This document shows, piece by piece, positions 51,065 through 63,220 of a stretch of 64,000 bases of DNA (its first letter is position 1; every line of letters starts with the position of its first letter). The DNA comes from Anolis sagrei (lineage: Eukaryota; Chordata; Lepidosauria; Squamata; Anolidae), in NCBI RefSeq assembly GCF_037176765.1, contig NC_090023.1, forward strand, positions 141,003,366 through 141,067,365. Reading direction: 5' to 3'. The notes beneath the pieces were generated by a model. It worked only from the letters and a program-made list of their open reading frames with translations, made no database searches and was not told the DNA's origin. The translations under genes and the position numbers were made by a program.

Positions 51065-54000
51065 CTGCAAAAATAATCACATATGTTTTAGTTTACACAC
51101 ACACTTTTAAAAGAATACCAAAAATCTCACCAATAGAATGAGTTATCTCGGCTAGAGAAAGTCTTACTGCTCATGTGAGCAATTCTCAACGCTTTTAAGT
51201 ACAATAAAGAGATCAGACAATTATCTCCACAATTTCTGTAAAACATGTAAAAGTTTGCTCCACAAACTTTTAAGGGCTTGTTCAATTAAATGCCAGGAAG
51301 TAAAGGCATTTTGGGGGGAAATGGTGAAAAAACTGAAAATAAATTCTTGATACAAAAAAAGGGAAGTCTGGTAAATAGATTTGTTCTTTCTTTGGATATT
51401 TAATAATGCTTCCTACTACGTTCAGAACACAGCAGAGATGTAATTCTACATCTTGTCATCTGCTTGCAGCTCAAATCTGACTTATGGAAACCCTATCTTT
51501 GGGTTTTCTTCTTGGCAAGATTTATCCAGAGGAGATTTACCATTGCCTTCCTCTAAGCCCAAGACATGAGAGAAGGCTCCCACTAGGATGGTAAAATATC
51601 AAACATCCCGGTGTCCCCTGGGCAACGTCCTTCAGACGGCCAGTTCTCTCACACCAGAAGAGACTTGCCGTTTCTCAAGTCGTTCCTGACATGGAAAAAA
51701 AAATCTCGAGAGATCATGAACTTGCCCAAGATTGAATGGCAGAACTCCTTGGATAAGCAAGTATTTGAAGCTAGGTCTCTAACAAATCTGGTCCAACGCT
51801 CAATCGACCTCACCACACTGGCCCTCTACTTTCTAATATCTATTATCTATCTATCTGTCTGTCTGTCTATCTATCTATCCAGTTCAGTTTTCTCTAAAAT
51901 GTCTTAGAATTAATTTACCAAATGTTCCAAGATTAAACAGGAAAAGCTGCACATAGTTGGGGAAACAATTTAAGATTTTTTTTAAAAAAAAAGCACCCCA
52001 CTGTATAAAAGTACAAACAGGACTCTTTCAAATTCATAGTCATTTAACAACAACAATCTGAATTAACAGTTCAATAGCTGTATAAGATGAATGAACAAAT
52101 TTACTTCACCGTTGAGAATAGTGCCATAGAAAGATTAGCACTAGTTTAGATCCTAAGCCATCACTAAAGCCAATTTATGAGGAGACCTGCTGAGCTGAAC
52201 TGCATATAATTACTGTTTCCCATAAATATAAAAATATGTACATCAATATGATTTTAAAATGACTTTTTAAGTTACTTTTGTTAACAATTTTTCTTTTTAA
52301 AAAGTCAAAACAATTTCAGTTTAAACCTGTAAGACATCTGACTATCCAAAATCCCAACAGCATATCATGTATGTTTACAGTGATGTATTTATTAAGTTTT
52401 GCCACTATTGGATATAAGCTACACAGGTTTTGTGTAATGAGAAGGCACAGTTGCTCCCTATGCCACACTTTGTGTCATCATCCACTCATCTTCTGCAATG
52501 CCTACTGTTCAGTGAACCTACTGTTCACTGAACCCAAACTTTACTCTGTCTCACCTTCCTTGGGGTGTATCTATGCTGTAGAATGAATTTAGCTAGACAT
52601 CATTGTAACTGCCTTGGTTCAACACTATGATATCCTGGGAGCTGTAGTTTTACAAGATTTTGGGTCTCCTCTGCCGAAGAATGCTGCTGCCTCACCAAAC
52701 TACAAATCCCATGATTGCATAGCATAGAATCATGGGCAATTAAAGGGGTTTCATGACATGATGTAAAGAAGAGGAGAGGTGGAGAGAGACACAGACGATT
52801 AAGGAAGGAGATATCAATAGCAGGAACAAGGAAAGGGGGCTTGGAGAGATATCAATAGGAGGAAAGGGGTTGGAGAGATATCAATAGGAAGGAAAAGGAA
52901 AAGGGACTTAGAGATGTACAGACACACTTTGGCTCAGCACTAAGCCAGGGAGGGAGGGGAGAGGCCATTCGTAGCTAGCAGCCATACATAAGTCTGTAAC
53001 TCGGGGACTGTCTATCTGGATATTAGACTCAGTTCACATGCTATTTTGCCACATCTGCAGCCATAGGCTTATCTATCAAAGTTAAGCTGGAATAAACTAA
53101 ACATAACATGGAAATCCCAAAGCTCTAAAGCAAATAAAACAAGACAGATAACTTACAAAAGATTTGTTCATGGCACGTTTCACTTCATCTGTACCATCTG
53201 AGTAAATCTGCTGGAAAAGTTTGTTTAAAGCGGCATCGCCCTCCAACTTTTCACTCTTTTCCTCTTCTTTGAGCTCTACCACCAATTTGTCCCAGTTCCT
53301 TGTATAATGAGAGGAAGATGGGTAGAGAAGCATGGATTCTGAAATGAAAACAAGCACAGATATATGAAATCTGAAACTAAAATAATCCCAAAAATCTAAT
53401 TTAGAAATGTCTATGGAATCTAAGGAACTTTACTGCTACCGGTTGGGGGGAAAAAACCAGTAACAATAAACTTGGTAATACAAAATATACCTGTCTTTTG
53501 TGCTTCCTTATACATTACAAACAGAAAAAGGAGCAGTGAGAGACAATTGTGAATGCTTTCACTTTACAGAACCAAGTATTGGGAGGGGCACCAAAAGTTA
53601 CGACACAGTAACCTCATATCATCTGTGTTTTAATATCTATAGGTGACTATGTTTCTATTGTACACACTCCATTTGAAACAGCTAAACTAATATCAGATAA
53701 ATTATTTATTTAACATTGTCTGGAAAGGGATACAGCAGACTCTCAGTAACCAGCACCCAAGGGGTTTGGTAGATGCAGGATGAACACAGTTTCTAGTTGC
53801 TTGCAAATTACTATTAAAAGTAGGCCTAAGTAATACTATACCCCATAGTATACCACATCATAAATCTTGTACTGACTTGATACTAATAGTAGGCTTGTGC
53901 AATTCGTCTGGAGGGCGATGCGTTTTTGATATACGAATTTCATTGGGTACCCAGATGTTTTCCGGGAGTCTCCTGAAAATCAGCTAATGGAAATATGTTT

Positions 54001-57000
54001 TCGGCTAGGCAGTCAAAAGATCCAGGAAGATGCGATGGGGAACTTACGAGGCTCCCCTTTCAATTCCTGGGACCCTTTCCTTTCTTTCTTTCCAGTAACC
54101 TGGGTTTGAGGGTTAATGTGCTCCTTTTCTTTCTTCCTCTCAAGGGAGCCTGGATTTGAGCAATGGCGTAAAGAAAGTATCCTTCCTGGAACCCTTTTCT
54201 TTATTCCTTTCAAGGGAGCCTGGGTTTGAACAGCAGGGTAAATGAAGCACCCTTCATTTACCTTTTTTTTTTTCTTCTTTTCAAGAGAGCCTGAGTTTGA
54301 GGAAAAGGGTTAAGGAAGCACCCTCCCCTTTCGTCCTTTCAAGGGAGCCTAGGTTTGAGCAACAGGATTAAGAAAGCATCCTTCCTGGGCTCCTTTTCTT
54401 TCTTCCTTTCAAGGAAACCTGGGTTTCAGCACTGAGGTAAAGAAAGCATTCTTCCTGGACTCCTTCCTTCCTTCCTTTCGAGAGAGCCCATGTTTGAGGA
54501 ACGGGGTTAAGGAAGCACCCTTCCTGGAACATTTCCTTCCTTCCTTTCAAGGGAACCTGGGTTTAAGGAACAAGTTTAAGGAATCACCCTTCCTGGGACC
54601 CTTTCCTTTCTTTTTTTCAAGGGAGTCTGGGTATGAGCAATGGGGGGAAAGCAGCACCCTTCCAGGGCTCCTTTTCTTTCTTCCTTTCAAGGGAACCGGG
54701 TTTGAGGAACAGGTTGAAGGAAGCATGCGCCACATGCTCCTCAATAGAAGAGAAGAAGCCATGCCCGACAGTCACGTGGGCCATTTCGGGCCAAAAAAAT
54801 ATATGGTGGCTGAGCCCTTGCCATTACAGCCATCCGGAGAAGCCAAAGAAAAATGGCTAAAACGGTCCATGCACAAGTCTAACTAATAGTGAAATACAGT
54901 AAATAAAAGCAAATGAAAATAACTTAATGTAAAACCGTTTTACTGTATTATAAAAACACCTTTTTATTTAAGATACTATTTCTTTGACTTTATTTTGCAA
55001 AATGCTTGAGTTCTGGTGTATTTACAAGAGAAGAGAATGCTAGCAAGTAATTTTTTTTAAGTAGAAACCAATATAGAGTATCTTTTTAGAAGTGCTTCTA
55101 AGATACTTAGCCATGACTTGGCAATGACCTGTGTTTCTGTTTTGTTTTCTGGTTACTATACTAACACTCTACATGGTGTGTCTTCTTCCTGGAAAAGCTG
55201 TAGGCACCAGACTGGCAGCTAGGGAAAAAAATTCTGAAAGGTCTTTACTATGCTGGGCTCTTTTTAAAAAATGTACATTTTTGCTTATTTTATACCCCAA
55301 CTTTGAGTTTGCACTCTTCTGCAAGAGAAGAATAAGTTTCTATTATGTTGCTGTGAGTTTTCTATTGTGTTTCCAGATTCATTAGAAACACAGATATTTG
55401 TGAGTTTGCATGCAAAGAACAGTCAGGACGTTTCAGAACACAAGACAAAAGAACAACTGCAGAGGTGAAACTACATATATTCATAAAATACAGATAAGAT
55501 ATCATATTACTCGTTTGCATTTTTCTCAACTCCAAAGGAGTCCAGTCTAATTCAAGCCATTATGTCCAATTCCAGTAATGGCTGTTTGAGCGCAAAAATC
55601 AGTGCATTGTCAGCACAAACTTTTGTAATGCATTTTCATTTGTATAATGCCAAATTTTTAAGTTTGTGTTTTTAAATAAATTAGAACTGTACCCCCAATT
55701 CACTTCTGACACGATAATTAAATAAATGTGTAGGGTAGTTATAACAGCTGGTTCTTTGTTCTTGCACATCCTTCTTATTAAACAATTCTGGTTACAACGA
55801 GCTACAACACAGCACCACAAACCTGGTGTAAATTGTTTTACTTTAGGAGACGCTTCATGTCCTTCCAGTTTTTCCCATCGTATAGCTTCTGGTTTCTTCA
55901 TCTTTATTTCAATCTATAGAAAAATAACAAGAAAGTCTTTTAATGGATTCTGGCAGCGCCAGTACATTTTAGGGAGAAAATTCATGAAGGTTGACAAAGT
56001 TGGTTAACACAGTAAATATACAAGGTGTATTGTACCCATTCTTGTTTATGTGGATGTTTTTCACATGATCTGGGAAATTTTCTTTTAAATGTGAAATCAT
56101 GCTTGAGTTGTAGCCATCTAAAAAGACTATCCGCTGCCAATCCATCTCTTCTCCTATCTTGCCCTTGGCATTATAAGCTATTAGTCTGAATTTATAACAG
56201 AACCTGGGGTCTTATGGTGTTATCTTTGAAGAGACCTTTGAGATACAACAGAAAGTAGGTCACACAATCTATTAACATTTTAATTTAAAAGTAAAACAAA
56301 AATTACTGAGCAAGTTAACTTTTCTATGTTAAATACCCATGTTAGCCAATTATGCCATTAATGGCAACAGAGAAGAATTAGCATGGCAGGGACAACTGCA
56401 AGTACACATAACTATCTTGTAACCTACAACTGTTATTGTTCACTACTTGTTTGCTCCTACTAGAATGTTAAATGAACCTGATGCTTTTCAAAATTGAAAC
56501 TTTCCTTTTTTAAGACTTTGTAGAATAAAGAGCAAAATGAGGGCTTGTTTTCTGGTGTGAGTCACAGTCATCAAAATGATGTAAGGGAAAGGTGTTTTGC
56601 GCTTCTTAAAATCCCATATAATGTGCCCTCAGTATTTGCAGCAGATTGGTTCTAGGATCCCCTATGGACACAAAAAAAGATGCATGCTCAAGTCCCTATT
56701 AAAAATGGCACAGAGCAGCCATTATAGTTCTATTCCTATTTTATTTCAATTTCTGATTTTATAACTAGCCAAAAAAGAGATATCAACTAGATTTTCACCT
56801 CAGAATAGCACATATAAGAGCAAATGGGTTTTTTTTCTTCACATTTTGCAGTAGGATGAAAAGTTTTATCATCCTTCTCAAGATCAGAGCTCACAGGGGG
56901 CATGCATGAACTAATGTGTTCTGGCAGAAAGTTATACTCAAGCAAACTTCATAGCTCTAGCCAAAACCAGGGTAACCCAGGGATCCCTGTAGCTCCAAGA

Positions 57001-60000
57001 ACAAAGGCACCTCTGTAAATGCTCACTCTGAAGAATTTCTTATAGCAAACTATCCAAATACCTTGTCACAAATCAGAATTCCTACATCTGGGTACCATGA
57101 CATTTTCTAAATTTATTATCCATGTGAGAGTGTGTGTGGCTTAAGCAGCCTATTGAATGTTAAAGTACCATTTACAATATCATTTTAAAATAATTTATAA
57201 CAGGGGGTTTAATCTGGCTGTCTTCTTGTCATATTGATTTTCCAGTTTTTCTTTAATAGGATAACCTAGGGATTTTCAAACTGTGAAATATATAAGTGGC
57301 CGAGATTTGAAAGTAAAATTAAAACTACTGTGTTTTAAAACAGTGCACATTCTTCCTCCCTCAATTCAGGGAGCCAACTGATTAATTGAAAAATAAAGAT
57401 ATATATGAAGGCCACAGAGTGAAGAGGGGGCAGCCAGGAAGACAGAGCCCCATCAAGTCTTGTCCATCTGCAGTTGAGACTGAACCCCAGAACTGATGGA
57501 AGAACAAGTGGCTATAGAAACACAAGGGCTAGGAACCCGAACGACACTGCTGCAAAACTAAATAGCTAAAATTCAAATCAAAATATTATCCAAATTTAAG
57601 CTATTCGGGCAGAAATGGAAAAGAATAGCACAGGATCATATATTTTGACAAATGGTAGATTTGCATGAAGCCCAAAGGAGCAGATCAACGACAAATCGGA
57701 TAAAGGAAAGGAATAAATGCATATAAGATATATTCTAGCTAGCATAACAGCCAAAGATGATAACAGGCCCTCACATTTATCTGGACTGTCATTTGAAGCA
57801 ACAGATCCAGAAGGACCCCCACACCATCTTTCAAATTGCAACCTCAGCCAGGATTGTCTGACACACCTACAAACTCAGTTCAGGGCACTTAACTATAAGT
57901 AACAGCATCTTTTCTGGAGTCAGCATCAGCTTGTTTTCCCTCATCTAATCTATTTGCTTCACCACAGAAGAAGGTGACACACAATAATCAGCGAAGGCTT
58001 TTTTTTAATGCATGGAGAAATGTATTTGAGAATCACTGACGTAATAGCACCTCGTCCCATGCTTCTGATGATCTCTCTAGATGTTTTATATAGATGCTAA
58101 AAAGCAATGGGGACAGAAAAGCACTATGCTAAACAACAGCGAAAATTTCTTCTATCTTAAAAAGTCGAAAACAAACAAGTTGTAGCAACATTTAGGTTTG
58201 TAAGGCCTCTATTTCTAAATAAAATACTAAGCACAGATATATAAAGTGGGAAAGGACCACAAGGGTCATCTAGTCTTGAGAGATAGTCATCCAACTGAAT
58301 TCATGTTTTAGTCCTCATGACCACTGAAAAAAAGCTTATTCTTTCTTTTAACATTGCACCCCTCCCGACACGGGTATCATATTGTTTCCCCGAAAATAAG
58401 ACATCTCCTAAAAATAAGACCTAGTAGAGATTTTGTTGAATTGCTAAATATAAGGCCTCCCCTGAAAGTAGGTCCTAGCAGTTTTTGTTTGGTAACATGC
58501 TCCCCCTGGTGGCCGGAAGCTGCAAGATCATTACAGTCTCCAGACAGTGTGTGGGAGCCAGGTGATTTACAGCCCTTATTTTTTGTGCTCCTGTGTGTGA
58601 GGTCCAGTATATATGACAACTACTGTACAGTACATAATATATTTTTTTTGTTCAACAATAAATGTGAATTTTTCTTCATGGAAAAATAGGACATCCCCTG
58701 AAAATAAGACCTAGAGCATCTTTGGGAGCAAAAATTAATATAAGACACTGTCTTATTTTCAGGGAAACAGGGTATCATCTCTCGATAGGAGCCACAGTGG
58801 TACAATGGGTTAAACCCTTGCGCCAGCTGAACTGCTGATCTGAAGACCCAAAGGTCAGTAGTTCAAATCTGCGAGACGGGGTGAGTTCCCGTCTCTCAAC
58901 CCCCGCTTCCCATGTGGGGACATGAAAGCAGCCTCCCAAGGATGGTAACACATCTGGCCATCCCCTGGGCAATATCCTTGCAGACAGCCAATTCTCTCAC
59001 ACCAGAAGCGACTTGCAGTACATTCTCAAGTCGTTTCCGGCACGATTTTTTAAAAACTCTTGATGTTCTCCAAGTTAGACATACCCAGTTCCCCAAGTCA
59101 CGCCTCATAAGATATGGTTTCCAGATGCCCATTCCTTTTAATTTAAAGTATTAGAATATGATCAGAATCAGGACAATGGACTCTAAAGGTCTGTATCTTC
59201 TGTTCCAGTCATGCAAACACTCCTGATTTACTGTTTTATGAATTGTTTCTCTCACAAGTAATGAAGTGAGTTTTGTGGGGAATTTTGAATTGAAAAATCT
59301 GAACTAAGATCTAATTTAGGAGGTATAACATCTAATATACAGTACATGCTAATCATTATGTTGGTAAACTACCAACACAGGCATTTCAACATAAGAAAGT
59401 AGATTAAAATGTTAACCTTTTACTAATAGGAAAATTATTGTATCAATCTAGTTTCAGGGCCATACATATCTCAGAACACCCATACAAATAACTGGGGAAA
59501 GTATTGTGCATAACAGTACTGCAGGGTTTGGGGGGGTTTTTTTACAATTATATCTCCCTTGAGAGCTTTTTTCTCCATTAAAACAATATGGCTGTAAACA
59601 AAGCCGTTTGGATAATATTGTGTAATTTAAAGTACACAGGGCTAAAAAAAATGGCTTGTGGAAACTGGCTGGATATGTGGTGATCTGGAAGAAGATTTTC
59701 ACCTGAAAAAAGCTGAATAAAACCCCTCTAGTCCTCAGGTTGCACCTCAGCATCCTAGGAAAGTTGATTATATATGAACATCCAATCCAGAGCTTGATGA
59801 ACTCTAACATCCCTTCTACACTGCCATACAAAATCCAGATTATCTGCTTTGAACTGGAGTATATGACAGTGAAGACTAAAAGCAAACAATATGGATTATC
59901 TGTTTTGACAATATTATATGACAGTGTAGAAGGGGAGATCCAAGTGTACTAGGAAGAAATATATTTCGGGATGTTCATCTGTCATGAATTTCTCAGGATC

Positions 60001-63000
60001 TAAACAAGATGTACATTTTGCTTTTAAACTGACAGTGTTCCTTATATTAAAAAATACCCAACATGATCATGGATTTTGAAATGCCCAATCAACGTTCAGT
60101 TTTATCATTCAAAAAAATGATTTTAATGTTGGGAGTTCTGGTCTGAAATGACAGAATCACTGTGAGCAGCGAAATTAGATAAAGCTGCTGTTTTCACTCC
60201 TGAAATTTCTATGAATACTTCTGTTTTGTGTTTGTTTTTCCAATGAGTCAACTGAATAGTTTTTCCTAGTAAACCCCCTGGCTAATAGCACACTACTGGA
60301 TCAGGCTAAAACCTCTAGTAATATTGTGTTGGTTGCTTGATACTGTCATATACTTTAAAGGCAACCGCAGAATTTTATGAAGTTAAGCTTTTTAAGAGTT
60401 CAAGGTTCTCCATTAGGAAATCATAACATTTCTCTTATAGCAATCCAGAAAATGATATAAATTCTCCTGACAAAACTTCATTATTTTAATCAATACAGAA
60501 ATTATGTGGCTAAAAAGAATGCATATGTTTTATTCCAACAAAGTTGGCATATACTTTATTTCTGCATTTAATGTGCTGTTTGAAAATTTCTAAAATTGAG
60601 GCAACATAATCAAAACTTCATCTTTGAGTGCCTATTCAAAATCACTCTTTTTAATCTTCGTTCCTTTTAAAGTATTTACATCCAATTCTCAGAAAGGAAA
60701 GAACATTTCATCCCCGTTTAGAATAATCTTAAATGAAGCAACAGAAAATAAACGATGAATCATCACGATTGTAAGCTGTTTAATCATTCATTGTAAAATA
60801 CTATGCCAACCCAAAATCTCCATCACTTCACACAGGCCTCATCAACACTTTTAATATTTTAGCGCCCTCTAGTGAAAAGACACTGCCACCACTAATTATA
60901 TTCTGCAAAAAACACTGATACTTTAAAAAATTCTAAAATCAGGACAGTCAATAAAGAAATACACTCAGAAACAGGGGAATTCTAGGCATGAAACAATCAG
61001 GGCCAGCTAATATCTCCCAACCAAAGATTCTCCCAGGCAGGAAGCAGCCAAGCTTTGAAGCTGAAAGACCATTCAATGCTAATCAAGGTGGCAAATTGCA
61101 ACATTCACACTTGACTCAGGGAGACAAGAGTTCTTTCTCCCACCCTGGACATTCTACAGATATATAAACCTCACTTGCCTAGTTTCCAACAGACCTCACA
61201 ACCTCTGGGGATGCTTGCCATAGATGTGGGCAATGTCATGAGAGAATGCTTCTGGAACATGGCCATACAACCCGGAAAACTCACAGCAACCCCCTGATTC
61301 TGGCCATGAAAGCCTATGAGAACACACTGACACTTTTATTTGGAACTACAAGATTGAAAGGGATGTAGGATACTTCCAGCTTTATATAACCAACTGAAAT
61401 GTTTTGCAGCAAAAGGGTTAAGCAAGTCTCTATCTGCCAGCCTAACAGTGAGGATCCAAGTGTCCCTGCATGCCTTTTCTCTTGCTAGGGACAGGGCATG
61501 AACAAAAAAATGTGTATCAAAATTCCATGTGACATACGGTTTGGATTTGCTACTCCTTCATAAATTTTTTAACATTGGAAGTTTCCTGACAATCAGTATC
61601 TCCAACTACTAACACAAGTGCTAATGGATATGGGGATATCAGAAAAAATGCTTTTGGAACCTTATGTTTGAAATGCTATACAAACAACCTCAAAAAAAAT
61701 GAGGATTCCTAAGGAAGAATCTCCCTCTCAGAAAAAAGCTTAAAACAGTATGCATAAGATCAGCTGATTTTTAAAAAATAGAAAAAAATGGAGATGAGAC
61801 AAGAGGAAAATAAGGGCCTGTTTCAGCTCTTTACAGACTGCAGTATCTGTAAGGACCTTGGAATAAAGTATTCCAGGCAGCAGTTAACAAAGACACACAA
61901 AGACCCACTTAACCCATTTATTCTATCACTACTGTCAAACCTTTGAACTCATACCTAAAGCTAGACACCAATGATCTTTTCAGGGAGGTGTAAAGTCTGC
62001 ACAATGAAACAGGCTCCCTTATCCATGCTTTCATAGCAGCCAACTAATAAAAAAAGGAAGTCAGAAACTCCCCTTGCTAAACAGATTGGTAATAAGTATA
62101 TTATGCAATAATCGCAGGATTGACAGGAGGTACATAACATCAGATTCGCTGAAGTTGCCTGTTATGAACTATTGCAGTGAACCTGACCCCACAGGTTTAT
62201 TCAAAAACACGTAATGTTATATTCAATGTTTATGTTTGCACTTCAATAAAGGCTAACTATTTCGCATCCTTAAAAGAAATGTATTTTATAAGGCACTCTG
62301 GTAAAAAAGCAAATGCACACTGTATAACCCCCCGCAACACTTAATAATTTATTTTATTTATTTATTTACTGTATTTGTATACAGCCCCTCTCAGCCTACC
62401 GGCGACCCGAGGCGGTTTACAAGGCAAAATTCAATACCATAGAAACACAAGTACAATATAAAAACATTAACATCCACAAAATCATAACAATAACAATAAA
62501 ACATAAATCAATAAATTCTCATTAAAAAAACATTGTCCATCTCATCGTGTTGTTCCAATTCCTAAATATTTGCAAATGCTTGCTCAAATAGCCATGTCTT
62601 GAGTTTTTTCTGAAATGTTAGGAGCAAAGAAGCCGATCTGGTCTCCCTTGGGAGGGTGTTCCATAGCCGAGGGGCCACCACTGAGAAGGCCCTGTCTCTC
62701 GCCCCCGCCAGACGTACTTGTGACAAAGGCGGGACCGAAAGCAGGGCCTCACCAGACCATCTTAAAGTCCTCAATGGTTCATAAGGGGAGATGTGTTCAG
62801 ACAGGGAAGTTGGGCCAGAACCGTAATAACCATGGCTCTCATGGAAAAGGTCATTTTATGGGGCAGGGGGGAGGGGAGTATAATCATGTGCTTTATCATC
62901 TATCAAATATCATCTGGCCTTCAATTTCCAGCTGACTGTCCACCAAAGACCAATTCACCTGCAGTTGACGAAAGGAACAAGAGCCAAAAAGTGTATGTAT

Positions 63001-63220
63001 ATGAAGACCCCCAAACATGCTTTGAATATAGTATACTACTTTTCTTAACCAGCAGGAATGTCTTTAAAAAATAAATATTGAATACTTGGCCAAAAAGTTA
63101 TCTATAAATTACCTTAGTTGAAAGAACTTTGAATGAACTCTGTTCTGGAATTATGGGATGAAGAAGATGGAGATTTAAGCTGCACTCTTCCTCTGAAGAA
63201 AGCTTCACCAACGCATTTAG
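50963..63220 (-). CDS. SUGT1: SUGT1 (SGT1 co-chaperone), 3' part: four coding exons
   Basis: Minus-strand exons 63220-63113, 55913-55823, 53338-53157 and 51064-50963 join in frame to the last 160 residues. Seen: the second half of the CS domain ([11 protein letters not shown]..., [32 protein letters not shown]), then the SGS domain ([64 protein letters not shown]) ending in DDMEWKKY. Known: SGT1 is a cytosolic and nuclear HSP90 co-chaperone needed for kinetochore assembly and SCF ubiquitin ligases; the CS domain binds HSP90 and the SGS domain binds client and HSC70 partners. The N-terminal TPR exons and first half of CS lie beyond the right edge. The gene converges on CNMD, as in human. Confidence 0.95.
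51065..51456. other. SUGT1 last intron, no feature recognised
   Basis: AT-rich intron between 51064 and 53157; nothing assigned in this part. Confidence 0.35.
51457..51710 (+). repeat. SINE scrap and partial tRNA-SINE
   Basis: 51460-51560 (tgacttatggaaaccctatc, cttggcaagatttatccaga) is a common amniote SINE-like repeat. 51560-51705 is the 3' half of the ctcctgacat-tailed SINE (gtgtcccctgggcaacgtcc, tcaagtcgttcctgacatgg). Confidence 0.6.
51840..51880. repeat. (TATC)n/(TGTC)n microsatellite
   Basis: About ten tetranucleotide units. Confidence 0.9.
51881..52562. other. SUGT1 intron stretch, no feature recognised
   Basis: AT-rich; nothing assigned. Confidence 0.35.
52563..52750. repeat. gcatctacactgt-type MITE
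   Basis: ggtgtatctatgctgtagaa, tgggagctgtagttttacaa and ctacaaatcccatgattgca are the usual arms; the far end is diverged. Short repeated units with gagatatcaatagga follow at 52800-52890. Confidence 0.6.
53157..53338 (-). CDS. SUGT1: SUGT1 exon: SGS domain core
   Basis: Two bases complete the split codon (Glu), then 60 codons from [19 protein letters not shown] to [11 protein letters not shown], with a TTTCAG acceptor and GTAAGT donor. This is the core of the SGS domain. Human has [20 protein letters not shown] at the same point. Confidence 0.95.
53890..54881. mobile_element. hAT-type non-autonomous element carrying a minisatellite
   Basis: Ends TAGGCTTGTGCA and TGCACAAGTCTA are inverted (11 of 12). 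Exact 8-bp duplications ACTAATAG flank it at 53882-53889 and 54882-54889. The interior is mainly a tandem array. No transposase frame. Confidence 0.8.
54040..54725. repeat. Minisatellite, about ten copies of a 69-70-bp unit
   Basis: The phrase caagggagcctgggtttgag, with variants, starts near 54093, 54145, 54208, 54277, 54339, 54408, 54477, 54547, 54617 and 54687. The right-hand units are spaced most evenly (69-70 bp). Each unit also has a pyrimidine-rich part (ttttctttcttcctttc). Frames of Pro/Gly/Lys on both strands arise from it. Confidence 0.9.
54890..55654. other. SUGT1 intron stretch, no feature recognised
   Basis: AT-rich; nothing assigned. Confidence 0.35.
55655..55735 (+). repeat. 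LINE 3' tail scrap (cttctgacacgat type)
   Basis: agtttgtgtttttaaataa and ttcacttctgacacgataat resemble the LINE tails at 2400-2487 and 3240-3345. It lies 88 bp from a SUGT1 exon. Confidence 0.5.
55823..55913 (-). CDS. SUGT1: SUGT1 exon: end of CS domain and linker
   Basis: 30 codons plus one base: [18 protein letters not shown], then the linker [12 protein letters not shown], between a TTCTATAG acceptor and a GTTTGT donor. The CS strand is nearly identical to human; the linker is diverged. Confidence 0.93.
55914..58380. other. SUGT1 intron, long repeat-poor stretch
   Basis: Of 2.4 kb I recognise only 56618-56700 (ccctcagtatttgcagcaga, gatcccctatggacacaaaa), which looks like a Tigger-type end. 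No further SUGT1 exon is needed, because exons 63113 and 55913 join in frame. Confidence 0.4.
58382..58772. mobile_element. Tc1/mariner-type MITE
   Basis: Ends ttgtttccccgaaaataaga and tcttattttcagggaaacag are inverted; TA lies on both sides and TATCAT is also repeated at the flanks. Same family as 43896-44120, but longer. Confidence 0.7.
58786..59050 (+). repeat. tRNA-derived SINE, near complete
   Basis: Head gtggtacaatgggttaaacc, body gccatcccctgggcaatatc, tail tcaagtcgtttccggcacga plus a short T run. It begins about 14 bp after the MITE ends. Confidence 0.8.
59051..59805. other. SUGT1 intron stretch, no feature recognised
   Basis: AT-rich; nothing assigned. Confidence 0.35.
59809..59936. 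repeat. MITE of the ggccccttctacac family
   Basis: Ends cccttctacactgccatac and tatgacagtgtagaagggg are inverted, with a tatctgctttgaactggag core. Confidence 0.75.
59940..60904. other. SUGT1 intron, repeat-poor
   Basis: About 1 kb without an assignable repeat; AT-rich. Confidence 0.35.
60905..61325 (+). mobile_element. Penelope-like element 3' end
   Basis: Noncoding 3' part only: aattctaaaatcaggacagt, aagagttctttctcccaccc, agatatataaacctcacttg, gccatgaaagccta. It shows the order of segments without interruption. Confidence 0.8.
61326..62339. other. SUGT1 intron stretch, no feature recognised
   Basis: AT-rich; nothing assigned. Confidence 0.35.
62340..62825 (-). mobile_element. L2 LINE 3' end
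   Basis: The minus frame at 62774 reads [52 protein letters not shown], then the 3' UTR and (AAAT)n at 62345-62370. It parallels the C-terminus of the intact L2. Confidence 0.8.
63113..63220 (-). CDS. SUGT1: SUGT1 exon: CS domain, second half
   Basis: 36 codons, phase 0 at both ends, from [20 protein letters not shown] to FKVLSTK, between a TTTAACAG acceptor and a GTAATT donor on the minus strand. Human reads LSALVKLPSGEDYNLKLELL then [16 protein letters not shown]. Confidence 0.93.

Noticed and set aside
54040-54725. CRISPR-like array or coding repeats
   Set aside because: Units are diverged and directly tandem, with no regular unique spacers, and lie in a vertebrate intron.
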